This document shows, piece by piece, positions 22,333 to 31,583 of a stretch of DNA of 64,000 nucleotides. The translations under genes were made by a program, and so were the position numbers. The DNA lies in assembly GCA_009377395.1 (NCBI GenBank), contig WHUB01000005.1, positions 1,768 to 65,767 of the forward strand, in the 5' to 3' direction. Under the pieces are notes generated by a model. The model saw only the letters and a list, made by a program, of their open reading frames with translations, was not told the DNA's origin and ran no database searches. Positions within the stretch are counted from its first letter, which is position 1, and each line of letters starts with the position of its first letter. Source of the stretch: Actinophytocola sp. GTDB taxonomy: Bacteria; Actinomycetota; Actinomycetes; Mycobacteriales; Pseudonocardiaceae.

Positions 22333-23894
22333 AGCCGTGCCCCTTCCACCGCGGCGCGCAGCGCGGCGGCCAGCTCGTCGCGGTCGGAGAACGGGTGCAC
22401 CACCCCGCCGACGTCCTGACCGGTCTCGTGCCCCTTGCCCGCGATGAACACGGTGTCGCCCGGCGCCGCCAGCGAGACGGCGTGCGCGATGGCCTCCCGG
22501 CGGTCGCCGATCTCGGCCACCTCGCCGCCGTGCGGCGCGCCGTGCCCCTTGGCGCCCGCGAGCACCGCCGCCCTGATCTCGGCCGGGTCCTCGCTGCGCG
22601 GGTTGTCGTCGGTGACGATCAGCACGTCGCTGCGCCTGGCGGCGGCCTCGCCCATCAGCGGGCGCTTGCCGGCGTCACGATCCCCACCGCAGCCGAGCAC
22701 GGTGATCACCTTGCCACTGGTCTGCGCCCGCAGCGCGTCGAGGGCGAGCGCGACGGCGGCCGGTTTGTGCGCGTAGTCCACGACGGCGGTGAACCGCTGG
22801 CCCTCGTCGACGCGCTCCATCCGGCCCGGCACCTGCACCGAGGACAGCCCGGCCGCGATCTGCTCCGGCTCGACGCCGGTGACGTCGAGGATGGCGGCCG
22901 CGAGCAACGCGTTCACCACGTTGAACTCGCCCGGCAGCGGCAGGCTGGTCGGGATCGTGAGCCCGCCCGGGCCGCGCAGCGTGAACGACTGCTCCCCGGT
23001 AGGCGTGGAATCGAGGTCGCTCGCGGTCCAGGCGGCGCCGGTGCCCGCGTCGAGCGCGACGGTGATCGTCTGCGGCGTGACCAGCGTCTGGCCCCACGCG
23101 GTGTCGATGACGACGACCTCCGTCGTCGACCGGCCGTCGAACAGCAGCGCCTTCGCCGCGAAGTACTCCTCCATGTCGCGGTGGAAGTCGAGGTGGTCCT
23201 GCGAGAGGTTGGTGAAGGCGCCGACGGTGAACCGGGTGCCGTTGACCCGGCCGAGCGAGAGCGCGTGGCTGGAGACCTCCATCGGCACGTGGGTGACGCC
23301 GCGCTCCACCATCAGCGCGAACAGCGCCTGCAGGTCGGGGGCCTCCGGCGTGGTGAACGCGCTGGCCAGCCGCTCGCCCGCGACGCGGGTCTCCACCGTG
23401 CCGACCAGGCCGGTCGTCCTGCCCGCCGCGCGCAGGCCGGACTCGACCAGGTACGCCGTCGTCGTCTTGCCCGACGTGCCGGTGATACCGAGCACGGCGA
23501 CGTCGAGCGACGGCTCACCGTAGATCCAGGCCGCGATGTCGCCGAGCACGCCGCGCGGGTCGTCGTGCACCAGCAGCGGCACCTCCGGCTCGGCCAGCCG
23601 GGGCCGCGCCGCGCCGTCGGGATCGGTGAGCACGGCGGCCGCGCCCGCGGCGATGGCCTCGTCGGCGAAGTCGGCGCCGTGCGCCCGGGCGCCGGGCAGC
23701 GCGGCGAACAGGTCGCCGGGCCGCACCTGCTGCGCGCGCAGCACGGCACCGCTCACCGTGGTCTCGTCACCGCGGTCGGCGCCTGCGGCGGGGATGAGAC
23801 GTCCATCCGCGCGCGCGACAAGGGTGGTCACCGGCACCGGTTCCGTCCTGCTCGGACGCCAGCCTGTCATCGACCCAGCACTTCCCATGGACAC
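22329..23894 (-). CDS. murE: UDP-MurNAc-L-alanyl-D-glutamate--2,6-diaminopimelate ligase
   Basis: GITGTSGKTTTAYLVESGL...FTNLSQDHLDFHRDMEEYFAAKALLF...DDNPRSEDPAEIRAAV (DNPR motif of meso-DAP-adding MurE). Confidence 0.97.
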   Translation of the reverse strand: MSMGSAGSMTGWRPSRTEPVPVTTLVARADGRLIPAAGADRGDETTVSGAVLRAQQVRPGDLFAALPGARAHGADFADEAIAAGAAAVLTDPDGAARPRLAEPEVPLLVHDDPRGVLGDIAAWIYGEPSLDVAVLGITGTSGKTTTAYLVESGLRAAGRTTGLVGTVETRVAGERLASAFTTPEAPDLQALFALMVERGVTHVPMEVSSHALSLGRVNGTRFTVGAFTNLSQDHLDFHRDMEEYFAAKALLFDGRSTTEVVVIDTAWGQTLVTPQTITVALDAGTGAAWTASDLDSTPTGEQSFTLRGPGGLTIPTSLPLPGEFNVVNALLAAAILDVTGVEPEQIAAGLSSVQVPGRMERVDEGQRFTAVVDYAHKPAAVALALDALRAQTSGKVITVLGCGGDRDAGKRPLMGEAAARRSDVLIVTDDNPRSEDPAEIRAAVLAGAKGHGAPHGGEVAEIGDRREAIAHAVSLAAPGDTVFIAGKGHETGQDVGGVVHPFSDRDELAAALRAAVEGARL

Positions 23895-23948
23895 GCGCCG
23901 AAGGTTACCGGCGCGACGGTGCTCGCTCGGCTCCGGGATGCACCCGCC

Positions 23949-24974
23949 TCAGCCGAAGAACACCTGGGCTTCCTCGTAGCGGTCCTTCGGCACCGTCTTG
24001 ATCTTGGCGGTCGCCTCGGACAGCCTCACTCGGACGATATCGGTGCCGCGCAACGCGACCATGGTGCCGAAGTCGCCGTCGGCGACCGCCTGGGTGGCCT
24101 GCAGCCCGAACCGGGTCGCGAGCACCCGGTCGTAGGCGGTCGGCGTGCCGCCCCGCTGCACGTGGCCGAGCACGACCGCGCGGGACTCCTTGCCGGTGCG
24201 GTCGGCGATCTCCTCGGCGAGCCACTGGCCGACGCCGCCGAGCCGGACGTGGCCGAAGGCGTCCCGTTCTCCGGAGTGCAGCAGCTCGGCGCCGCCGACC
24301 GGGACCGCGCCCTCGGCGACCACGATGATCGGCGCGTACATCCGCTCGAACCGGCGCTCGACCCACTCGACCACCTGCTCGACGGAGAACTCCCGCTCGG
24401 GCACCAGGATCACGTTCGCGCCACCGGCCAGGCCCGAGTGCAGCGCGATCCAGCCCGCGTGCCTGCCCATCACCTCGACGACGAGCGCGCGGTGGTGCGA
24501 CTCGGCCGTCGTCCGCAGCCGGTCGATGGCCTCGGTGGCGATGTGCACCGCGGTGTCGAAGCCGAAGGTGTAGTCGGTCGCGTCGAGGTCGTTGTCGATC
24601 GTCTTGGGCACGCCGACGACGTTCACGCCGTCGTCGGTGAGCCTGCTCGCCACGCCGAGGGTGTCCTCGCCGCCGATGGCTACCAGCGCGTCGACGCCCT
24701 GCTCGGCGAGCGTCGACTTGATCCGGCCCGCGCCGTCGTTCTCCTTGTAGGGGTTGGTGCGCGAGGATCCGAGGATGGTGCCGCCGCGCGCCAGGATGTC
24801 CTCGACGTGGTCGAGCCCGAGTGGCCTGCTGTCGCCGGTCATCGGTCCCTGCCAGCCGTTGCGGAAGCCGACGAGGTCCCAGTCGTAGTCCTCGATCCCC
24901 TTGCGCACCACCGCCCTGATCACGGCGTTCAGTCCAGGGCAGTCGCCGCCGCCGGTCAGCAAGCCAACACGCAT
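23949..24974 (-). CDS. pfkA: ATP- or PPi-dependent 6-phosphofructokinase
   Basis: MRVGLLTGGGDCPGLNAVIRAVVRKGI...GGTILGSSRTNP...VGVPKTIDNDLDATDYTFGFDTA...EVMGRHAGWIALHSGLAGGAN. Confidence 0.96.
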   Translation of the reverse strand: MRVGLLTGGGDCPGLNAVIRAVVRKGIEDYDWDLVGFRNGWQGPMTGDSRPLGLDHVEDILARGGTILGSSRTNPYKENDGAGRIKSTLAEQGVDALVAIGGEDTLGVASRLTDDGVNVVGVPKTIDNDLDATDYTFGFDTAVHIATEAIDRLRTTAESHHRALVVEVMGRHAGWIALHSGLAGGANVILVPEREFSVEQVVEWVERRFERMYAPIIVVAEGAVPVGGAELLHSGERDAFGHVRLGGVGQWLAEEIADRTGKESRAVVLGHVQRGGTPTAYDRVLATRFGLQATQAVADGDFGTMVALRGTDIVRVRLSEATAKIKTVPKDRYEEAQVFFG

Positions 24975-25090
24975 ACATCCTCCGGGTTCCTCTGTGCGGG
25001 GCCTCACATCGCCGGGTTCAGCCTAGTCACGGCCACTGGATCGGTGCAGCCGACCCACCCCGGGCCACCGGATGTGCGCACCAAGCCTGT

Positions 25091-25096
25091 TACGGT
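25091..25096 (+). promoter_or_regulatory. Candidate extended -10 (TG-T-TACGGT) for the aro leader transcript
   Basis: TANNNT hexamer 7 nt before the ATG at 25104, suggesting a leaderless leader peptide; inferred. Confidence 0.45.
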
Positions 25097-25103
25097 GATG
25101 CCC

Positions 25104-25169
25104 ATGCGGCGCTATTTCTGGTTTAGCGAGCCGGCCCTGGGTGGGCACGGCGGCCGAACCTTGCGCTGA
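25104..25169 (+). CDS. Putative aromatic-amino-acid leader peptide MRRYFWFSEPALGGHGGRTLR (absent from ORF track)
   Basis: ATGCGGCGCTATTTCTGGTTTAGC...TTGCGCTGA; four consecutive aromatic codons Tyr-Phe-Trp-Phe, 70 nt upstream of the DAHP synthase ATG. Confidence 0.8.
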   Translation: MRRYFWFSEPALGGHGGRTLR

Positions 25170-25178
25170 CCTCTCACC

Positions 25179-25222
25179 CCGAGCCGGAACCACAAGCCGG
25201 CTCGGACGCCCGGGGCGGCTTG
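25179..25222 (+). promoter_or_regulatory. Candidate attenuator stems between aro leader peptide and DAHP synthase
   Basis: Stem A: CCGAGCCGG(25179-25187)/CCGGCTCGG(25197-25205). Stem B: CAAGCCG(25193-25199)/CGGCTTG(25216-25222), which abuts the SD GGAGAAAGGAAG. The two share 25197-25199 and cannot form together. Confidence 0.6.
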
Positions 25223-25238
25223 GAGAAAGGAAGACACC

Positions 25239-26327
25239 ATGCCGCCGACCGCAGGCAGAGGCGAAGCGTCCCCCATCGAGTTGCACAACCAGCGCGTCAC
25301 CGGCGTCAGCCCGTTGCTGTCGCCCGCGTTGCTCCGGCAGGAGCTCCCGCTGGCACCGGCCGCCGCCAAGACGGTGAGCCAGGGCCGCGCCGACACCGTC
25401 GGCGTGCTGGGCGGTGACGACGACCGGCTGCTGGTCGTCGTCGGGCCGTGCTCGGTGCACGACCCGGACGCCGCGCTGGACTACGCCGCCAAGCTGGCCA
25501 CGCAGGCCGAGCGGCTGGCCGACGACCTGCACATCGTGATGCGGGTGTACTTCGAGAAGCCCCGCACCACCCTCGGCTGGAAGGGCCTGATCAACGACCC
25601 CGATCTCGACGGCAGCTTCGCCGTCAACCGGGGTCTGCGCATCGCCCGCAAGCTGCTGCGCGACATCTCCGAGCTGGGCCTGCCGGTGGGCTGCGAGTTC
25701 CTCGACCCGATCACCCCGCAGTTCATCGCCGACGCGGTGAGCTGGGGCTCGATCGGCGCCCGCACCGCCGCCAGCCAGGTGCACCGGCAGCTGTGCAGCG
25801 GCCTGTCCATGCCGATCGGCATCAAGAACTCCACCGAGGGCGACGTCCAGGTCGCGGTCGACGCCACCCGCGCGGCGGCGGCGAGCCACGTCTTCCCCGG
25901 CATCAACGACGACGGCCTCGCCGCGCTGCTGACGACGTCGGGCAACGCCGACTGCCACGTCATCCTGCGGGGCAGCGCGGCGGGACCGAACCACGACGCC
26001 GCCACCGTCGCCGCCACGCTCGCCCGGCTGGCGAAGGCGGGCCTGCCGGAGCGCGTGATCATCGACGCCAGCCACGGCAACAGCGGCAAGGACCACCGCC
26101 GTCAGGCCGAGGTCACCGCCGAGGTCGCCGAGCGCATCGCCGCCGGTGAGCGCGGCATCACCGGCATCATGCTGGAGAGCTTCCTCGCCGAGGGCAGGCA
26201 GGACCTCACGCTCGGCAAACGCGACGAGCTCGACTACGGCAGCAGCATCACCGACGCCTGCATGGACTTCGACACCACGAGCGGACTGCTCGACCGGCTC
26301 GCGACCGCCGTCCGCTCTCGCCGCTGA
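25239..26327 (+). CDS. aroG: 3-deoxy-7-phosphoheptulonate (DAHP) synthase, class I (E. coli AroF/G/H type)
   Basis: VVVGPCSVHDPDAALDYAAKLA...LHIVMRVYFEKPRTTLGWKGLINDPDLDGSF...SWGSIGARTAASQVHRQLCSGLSMPIGIKNSTEGD...SSITDACMDFD. Confidence 0.95.
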   Translation: MPPTAGRGEASPIELHNQRVTGVSPLLSPALLRQELPLAPAAAKTVSQGRADTVGVLGGDDDRLLVVVGPCSVHDPDAALDYAAKLATQAERLADDLHIVMRVYFEKPRTTLGWKGLINDPDLDGSFAVNRGLRIARKLLRDISELGLPVGCEFLDPITPQFIADAVSWGSIGARTAASQVHRQLCSGLSMPIGIKNSTEGDVQVAVDATRAAAASHVFPGINDDGLAALLTTSGNADCHVILRGSAAGPNHDAATVAATLARLAKAGLPERVIIDASHGNSGKDHRRQAEVTAEVAERIAAGERGITGIMLESFLAEGRQDLTLGKRDELDYGSSITDACMDFDTTSGLLDRLATAVRSRR

Positions 26328-26330
26328 CGG

Positions 26331-26831
26331 TCAACCGGGCAGCCCGCGCCTGCGGCGTACCTGTTCGAGCGCCTCCCACCGGGCGAGGTTGTGCCGCGCG
26401 TCCGCGAGCGCGTCATGCGCGTTCGCGGGCGGCGGCGGCAACTGCGGCTTACCCAGGTCCTCCCAGCGCTGCCGCAGGTCACGGGTGAAGCGGGGAAGCT
26501 GGCGCGGCAACGCGGGCATCGCGCCCCAGAGCTGCGCCAGCGCGACGTGGTCGTAGGCGGCGAACCAGGCCCAGAGTTGTACGCCGTCGTGCGGCTTTCC
26601 GATGAAGTCGAGCAGGTCCTGCTTGATCCGATCCCGGCTGCGCCATGCCGCGTCGCTCGGCGACGGCAGCTGCGGCAGCACGTGCTCACGCACCCACGAA
26701 CCGGCCCGGCCGGCGTCGAACTCGGTCGACACCGCATAGAACTCGCGGCCGCGTTCGTCGACGACACCGATGGACACCAGGTCGATCGTCCTGCCGTCCT
26801 CGATGAACTCGGTGTCGTAGAAGAATCTCAC
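26331..26831 (-). CDS. RNase AS-like 3'-5' exoribonuclease (Rv2179c-like)
   Basis: MRFFYDTEFIEDGRTIDLVSIGVVDERGREFYAVSTEFD...WAWFAAYDHVALAQLWG...NAHDALADARHNL (DEDD-type active-site motifs). Confidence 0.9.
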   Translation of the reverse strand: MRFFYDTEFIEDGRTIDLVSIGVVDERGREFYAVSTEFDAGRAGSWVREHVLPQLPSPSDAAWRSRDRIKQDLLDFIGKPHDGVQLWAWFAAYDHVALAQLWGAMPALPRQLPRFTRDLRQRWEDLGKPQLPPPPANAHDALADARHNLARWEALEQVRRRRGLPG

Positions 26832-26883
26832 CCGGCAACCCTACGAAGCCTGAGCACCGCCAACTGGCCCGGGGCCGCTCGCG

Positions 26884-27645
26884 TCAGCTCGCCTCGGTCT
26901 CCGGGGTGCGGGTGACGTCACGGCCGCTGCCCTGCCTCGGCACCGCGACCGTCGCCCCGCCTGCCTCGGCCTCGGCGAGCTCCTTGGCCCGCGCGGCGTA
27001 GATGTCGACGTACTCCTGACCGGAGAGCTCCATCAGCGCGTACATCACCTCGTCGGTGATGGAACGCTCGATGAACCGGTCACCGGCGAGACCGTCGTAG
27101 CGGGAGAAGTCGAGCGGCTTGCCGATGTGGATCCGGATGCGCTTGGGCCACCACATCTTGGAGCCGATCGGGTTGACCTTGTCGGTGCCGAGCATCGCGA
27201 CCGGCACGACCGGCACCCGCGCCTCGAGCGCCATCCGCGCGATGCCGGTCTTGCCCTTGTGCAGTCTGCCGTCCGGCGAGCGGGTGCCTTCCGGGTAGAC
27301 ACCGAGCAGCCTGCCCTCCCGCAGCAGCCGGACGCCGGTGTTCAGCGCGGCCTGCCCGGCCGAGCCACCGGACCGGTCGACCGGGTACTGCCCGGTTCCG
27401 GTGAAGAACCACTTCTTCAAGGTGCCCTTGACGCCGGGCTCGGTGAAGTACTCGCTCTTGGCGAGGAACACTATGCGGCGCTTGACGTGCGTCGGCAGGA
27501 AGAAGGAGTCGACGACGGCGAGGTGGTTGCTCGCGACGACCGCGCCGCCGGTCTTCGGGATGTTGTCGAGGCCGGTGATCTTCGCCGGCCAGAACAGTTT
27601 CAGGAGCGGACCTAGCAGGACGTACTTCAAGGTCCAATAGAGCAC
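26884..27645 (-). CDS. 1-acyl-sn-glycerol-3-phosphate acyltransferase (PlsC family)
   Basis: VVASNHLAVVDSFFLP (NHxxxxD-like), GVYPEGTRSPDGRLHKGKTGIARMAL. Confidence 0.92.
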   Translation of the reverse strand: MLYWTLKYVLLGPLLKLFWPAKITGLDNIPKTGGAVVASNHLAVVDSFFLPTHVKRRIVFLAKSEYFTEPGVKGTLKKWFFTGTGQYPVDRSGGSAGQAALNTGVRLLREGRLLGVYPEGTRSPDGRLHKGKTGIARMALEARVPVVPVAMLGTDKVNPIGSKMWWPKRIRIHIGKPLDFSRYDGLAGDRFIERSITDEVMYALMELSGQEYVDIYAARAKELAEAEAGGATVAVPRQGSGRDVTRTPETEAS

Positions 27646-27843
27646 TACACACCCACTTCCGTGCTTTCGCGGCCCGATCAGAGTACGAACCCGGCTGGGG
27701 CGGGCACAATCTCAGCGAGCCGATCACTGTCCGGCGCGCGACCGATCTCACAGCACGGTTACCCCATGACGGCTGCCACCCAATCGGTGTGGTTCATGCG
27801 AACATGGAACCACACCAGCGGATTGCGAGAGACGGAGTCCGGT

Positions 27844-28632
27844 ATGCCTGTCCTCCCCGGCGCCGAGCCGTTCGCCCACTCCGGCTCGTCCGAGATCGGC
27901 GTGCTGTTGTGCCACGGCTTCACCGGCTCCCCGTTCAGCATGCGGCCGTGGGGCAAGCACCTCGCCGACGCCGGGCTGACGGTGCGCGGGCCACGGCTGC
28001 CCGGCCACGGCACCACCTGGCAGGAGATGAACCGCACCACCTGGCAGGACTGGTACACCTGCGTGCGCGAGGAGGCGACCGCGCTGCTCGGGTCGTGTGA
28101 GTCGGTGTTCGTGTTCGGGCTGTCGATGGGCGGCACCCTGACGCTGCGGCTGGCGCAGGAGTTCGGCGACGCGCTCGCGGGCATCGCGCTGGTCAACCCG
28201 TCGGTGATGACGACCCGCAAGAAGGTGCGGCTGCTGCCGGTGCTGTCGCGGGTGTGGCCGTCGGTCGTCGGGCTCGGCGGCGACATCGCCAAGCCGGGCG
28301 CCGACGAGCTGAGCTACGGGCGGGTGCCGCTGCGCGCGGCGGCCAGCCTGGCCCAGCTGTGGACGCTGGTGCGTGCCGACCTGCCGAAGGTGCGCCAGCC
28401 GATGCTGTTGCTGCACTCGACCGTCGACCACGTCGTCGAGCCGGAGAACGCCCGCATCGTCGCCACCGAGGTCAGCAGCACCGACATCACGACGGTGCCG
28501 TTACACCGCAGCTATCACGTCGCGACGCTCGACCATGACGCACCGGAAATTTTCGAGCGCAGTCTCGCGTTCGCCACGCGTATACATGAAGGCAGGATCG
28601 AAACTCCACGCACCGAACTGGGCGCGACATGA
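27844..28632 (+). CDS. Alpha/beta hydrolase (carboxylesterase/monoacylglycerol lipase-like)
   Basis: VLLCHGFTGSPFSMRPWGKHLADAGLTVRGPRLPGHGTTW...VFGLSMGGTLTLRLAQEF (GLSMGG nucleophile elbow). Confidence 0.9.
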   Translation: MPVLPGAEPFAHSGSSEIGVLLCHGFTGSPFSMRPWGKHLADAGLTVRGPRLPGHGTTWQEMNRTTWQDWYTCVREEATALLGSCESVFVFGLSMGGTLTLRLAQEFGDALAGIALVNPSVMTTRKKVRLLPVLSRVWPSVVGLGGDIAKPGADELSYGRVPLRAAASLAQLWTLVRADLPKVRQPMLLLHSTVDHVVEPENARIVATEVSSTDITTVPLHRSYHVATLDHDAPEIFERSLAFATRIHEGRIETPRTELGAT

Positions 28633-29141
28633 GCAGGACCGGTGACGAGCACAACGGCCAGGACGACGTCGACGCGATCTTCGGCGAGATCGTCGCCGAC
28701 CTGCGGGCGGAGGGTGTCGGCACCCGCATGGACACCGACACCCGCGACGACCCCCCGGCGTCGACCCGGGACGACTCGGAGGGCGGGGGCGAGCGCGGCG
28801 CGCAGGCGCCCGCGGCAGGCAGCGACTGGCGTACCAGCGATGTCGGCTGGGACGACACGATGCTGTCCGGCTCGACGTCTGCCGACGACGATGACGAGCA
28901 TTTCGTGCCGCCGGAACCACCGCCGCTGCCGAAGCCGACCCGCAGCATGGGCATCGTGGCGTTGTTCTTCGTCCTCGGGCTGCTGCTGCTGATCGCGCCG
29001 CATATCATCGGCATCTCGGCGACCATCGCGACGCCGCTCGGCATTCTCTCGCTCGCGGCGGGACTCGGGTTCCTGCTGCTCCACGCCCGTGACGACCAGC
29101 GCCCGTCCGGGTCGGATGGCGACGACGGCGCCCAGGTATAG
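28629..29141 (+). CDS. Hypothetical actinobacterial membrane protein
   Basis: Overlaps the hydrolase stop by 4 nt; acidic N-terminus, two C-terminal TM segments (MGIVALFFVLGLLLLIAPHIIG...PLGILSLAAGLGFLLL). Confidence 0.75.
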   Translation: MSRTGDEHNGQDDVDAIFGEIVADLRAEGVGTRMDTDTRDDPPASTRDDSEGGGERGAQAPAAGSDWRTSDVGWDDTMLSGSTSADDDDEHFVPPEPPPLPKPTRSMGIVALFFVLGLLLLIAPHIIGISATIATPLGILSLAAGLGFLLLHARDDQRPSGSDGDDGAQV

Positions 29142-29159
29142 CGGCCGGAGTGTGCGGCG

Positions 29160-29477
29160 TCAGAGATCGATGACGCGATGCTCGCGCGCTTCGAGCGCCC
29201 GCGCGGGACGTTCGTAGCGGTTGACGTCCTCGGCCTTGCGCGGCGGCCGGTCGTTGGCGATGAGCACCGCCACCCACGGCAGCGGCACCGAGAGCAGGAT
29301 GAACCCGAGCGCGAGCCACCAGGTCTGGTAGAAGATCCCGGCCAGGATCAGGCACGGGAACCGCAGGCTCATCATGATCAAGTACTTGCGCTTGCGGGCG
29401 GCGAACTCGTCGTCGTACGAGCGGGCGGCAGCCGTGATCAACACCGGGTTGTCGGCGCTGTAGCTCGACCTGCTCAT
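29160..29477 (-). CDS. DUF3099-like small membrane protein
   Basis: MSRSSYSADNPVLITAAARSYDDEFAARKRKYLIMMSLRFPCLILAGIFYQTWWLALGFILLSVPLPWVAVLIAN. Confidence 0.8.
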   Translation of the reverse strand: MSRSSYSADNPVLITAAARSYDDEFAARKRKYLIMMSLRFPCLILAGIFYQTWWLALGFILLSVPLPWVAVLIANDRPPRKAEDVNRYERPARALEAREHRVIDL

Positions 29478-29604
29478 CTGCTGCCCACCTCCACTCGCGT
29501 ACTCCCCCAACCCTACGCCGCGGGGCCGCTGGTTCCGACAGTCCCGCCGCACCGGTATGAATCCGTGCGGCGACCGGCACGGTGTCCTGGCACGATAAGC
29601 AGCC

Positions 29605-31118
29605 GTGACCACCGATGTGCCCCACTTCTCGTCCGAGTTCTGCGCGCGACTGCGGGAGGCGTTCCAGCGCACCGGCTACGACGCCGACGGCGTGCTCGCC
29701 GCCATCGGCGGGCACGCGCACGCCGCGCTCACCCGCGACGAGCCGGAGCTGGCGCACCGCGCCAGCCTGGACGCGGGCGACCTCGGCACGCTGGTCCGGC
29801 TGTTCCTGCTCGGCGGCGCCGAGACCGGCACGGTCGCCGCGGCGGCGCTGGCACCGCTGTCGCTCGACGAGGCGATCGCGACCGGGCTGCTGCGCGCGGC
29901 GGGTGAGCGCGTCCGGGCCGGGTTCGACGTCCGCCCGCACGCCGACGAGGACGGCTCGTGGTGGGTGATCTCCGATCTGGAACCGGAACACCGCCGCTGG
30001 CTCGACCGCGAGCTGCCGACCGACCACGTGCTCGGCATCGGGCAGGCTTCGATGAGCCTGGTCCGCGCCACCAGCAGGCGGCAGGTGGGCTCGCTGCTCG
30101 ACCTCGGCACCGGCAACGGGGTGCAGGCCCTGCACAGCAGCAGGCACGCCGGCCGGGTCACCGCGACCGACGTCTCCGAGCGCGCGCTCGCGATCGCGGC
30201 GGGCACCTTCGCCCTCAACGGTCTCGACGTCGAGCTGGTCCAAGGCGAGTGGTTCGCGCCCGTCGCTCGCAGGCGGTTCGATCAGATCGTGTGCAACCCT
30301 CCTTTCGTCGTCGGCCCTGCGCGGGTCGACTTCACCTATCGCGACTCCGGGCTCGCCGGTGACGACGCCAGCGCGCTCGTCGTGCGGCAGCTTCCCGGGT
30401 TCCTCGAACCGGGCGGGACGGGCCACGTGCTCGCGTCCTGGCTGCACCGTGACGGCGAGGACTGGACCGACCGGGTCAGCGGCTGGGTGCCGCCCGGCAC
30501 CGACGCCTGGTTCGTGCAGCGCGACATCGCCGACCCGGGGCTGTACGTCGGCACGTGGCTGCGCGACGCGGGCATCGACCCCCGGTCACCGCTGGGACGC
30601 GACCAGGCCGCCGGCTGGCTCGACTGGTTCGCCGAGAACAAGGTCGACGGTGTCGGCTTCGGCTTCGTCACGCTGGGCCGCGGCGATACCGACCACCCCA
30701 CCGTGCTGTGCGAGGACCTACGGCACGCCTACGACGACCCGCTCGGCGACGAGGCGGCAGCCTGGCTGGACCGCGTCGGCTGGCTGCGCGAGCACCCCGA
30801 TCTGCTCGCGGAGACCTTCCTCGTCCCCGACTCGGTGGCGCTGGAGCAGATCTCGGCACCGGGCGAGGATGGCTGGCAGCCGACGATCCGCAGGCTGCAC
30901 CGCACCGACGGTCCCGGCTGGCAGCACGAGGTGGACGAGCTGGTGAGCTCGCTGCTGGCCGGATGCCAGGGCGCGCTGCCGCTGTCGGATCTGCTCGGTC
31001 TGCTGGCGGCGGCATACGGCGAGCCGGTGGACGCGCTGGCCGACGCGGCACTGCCGGTGGTGCGGGAGCTGGTCCGGCACGGCATGTTGCTGCCCGCCGA
31101 TGGGATGCCGGACGCCGG

Positions 31119-31122
<4 letters not shown>
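29605..31122 (+). CDS. SAM-dependent methyltransferase (HemK/PrmC-like class I MTase)
   Basis: LLDLGTGNGVQALHSSRHAGRVTATDVSERALAIA...FDQIVCNPPFVVGP (NPPF motif). Confidence 0.88.
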
Positions 31123-31544
<422 letters not shown>

Positions 31545-31583
31545 CTCCATCGCGCCCCTCTCCGGTTGTATAGCCGACAACTC

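Noticed and set aside
22395-25169. 924-aa plus-strand ORF opposite murE and pfkA
   Set aside because: Spurious antisense ORF; its end shares sequence with the aro leader region but in an unrelated long frame.
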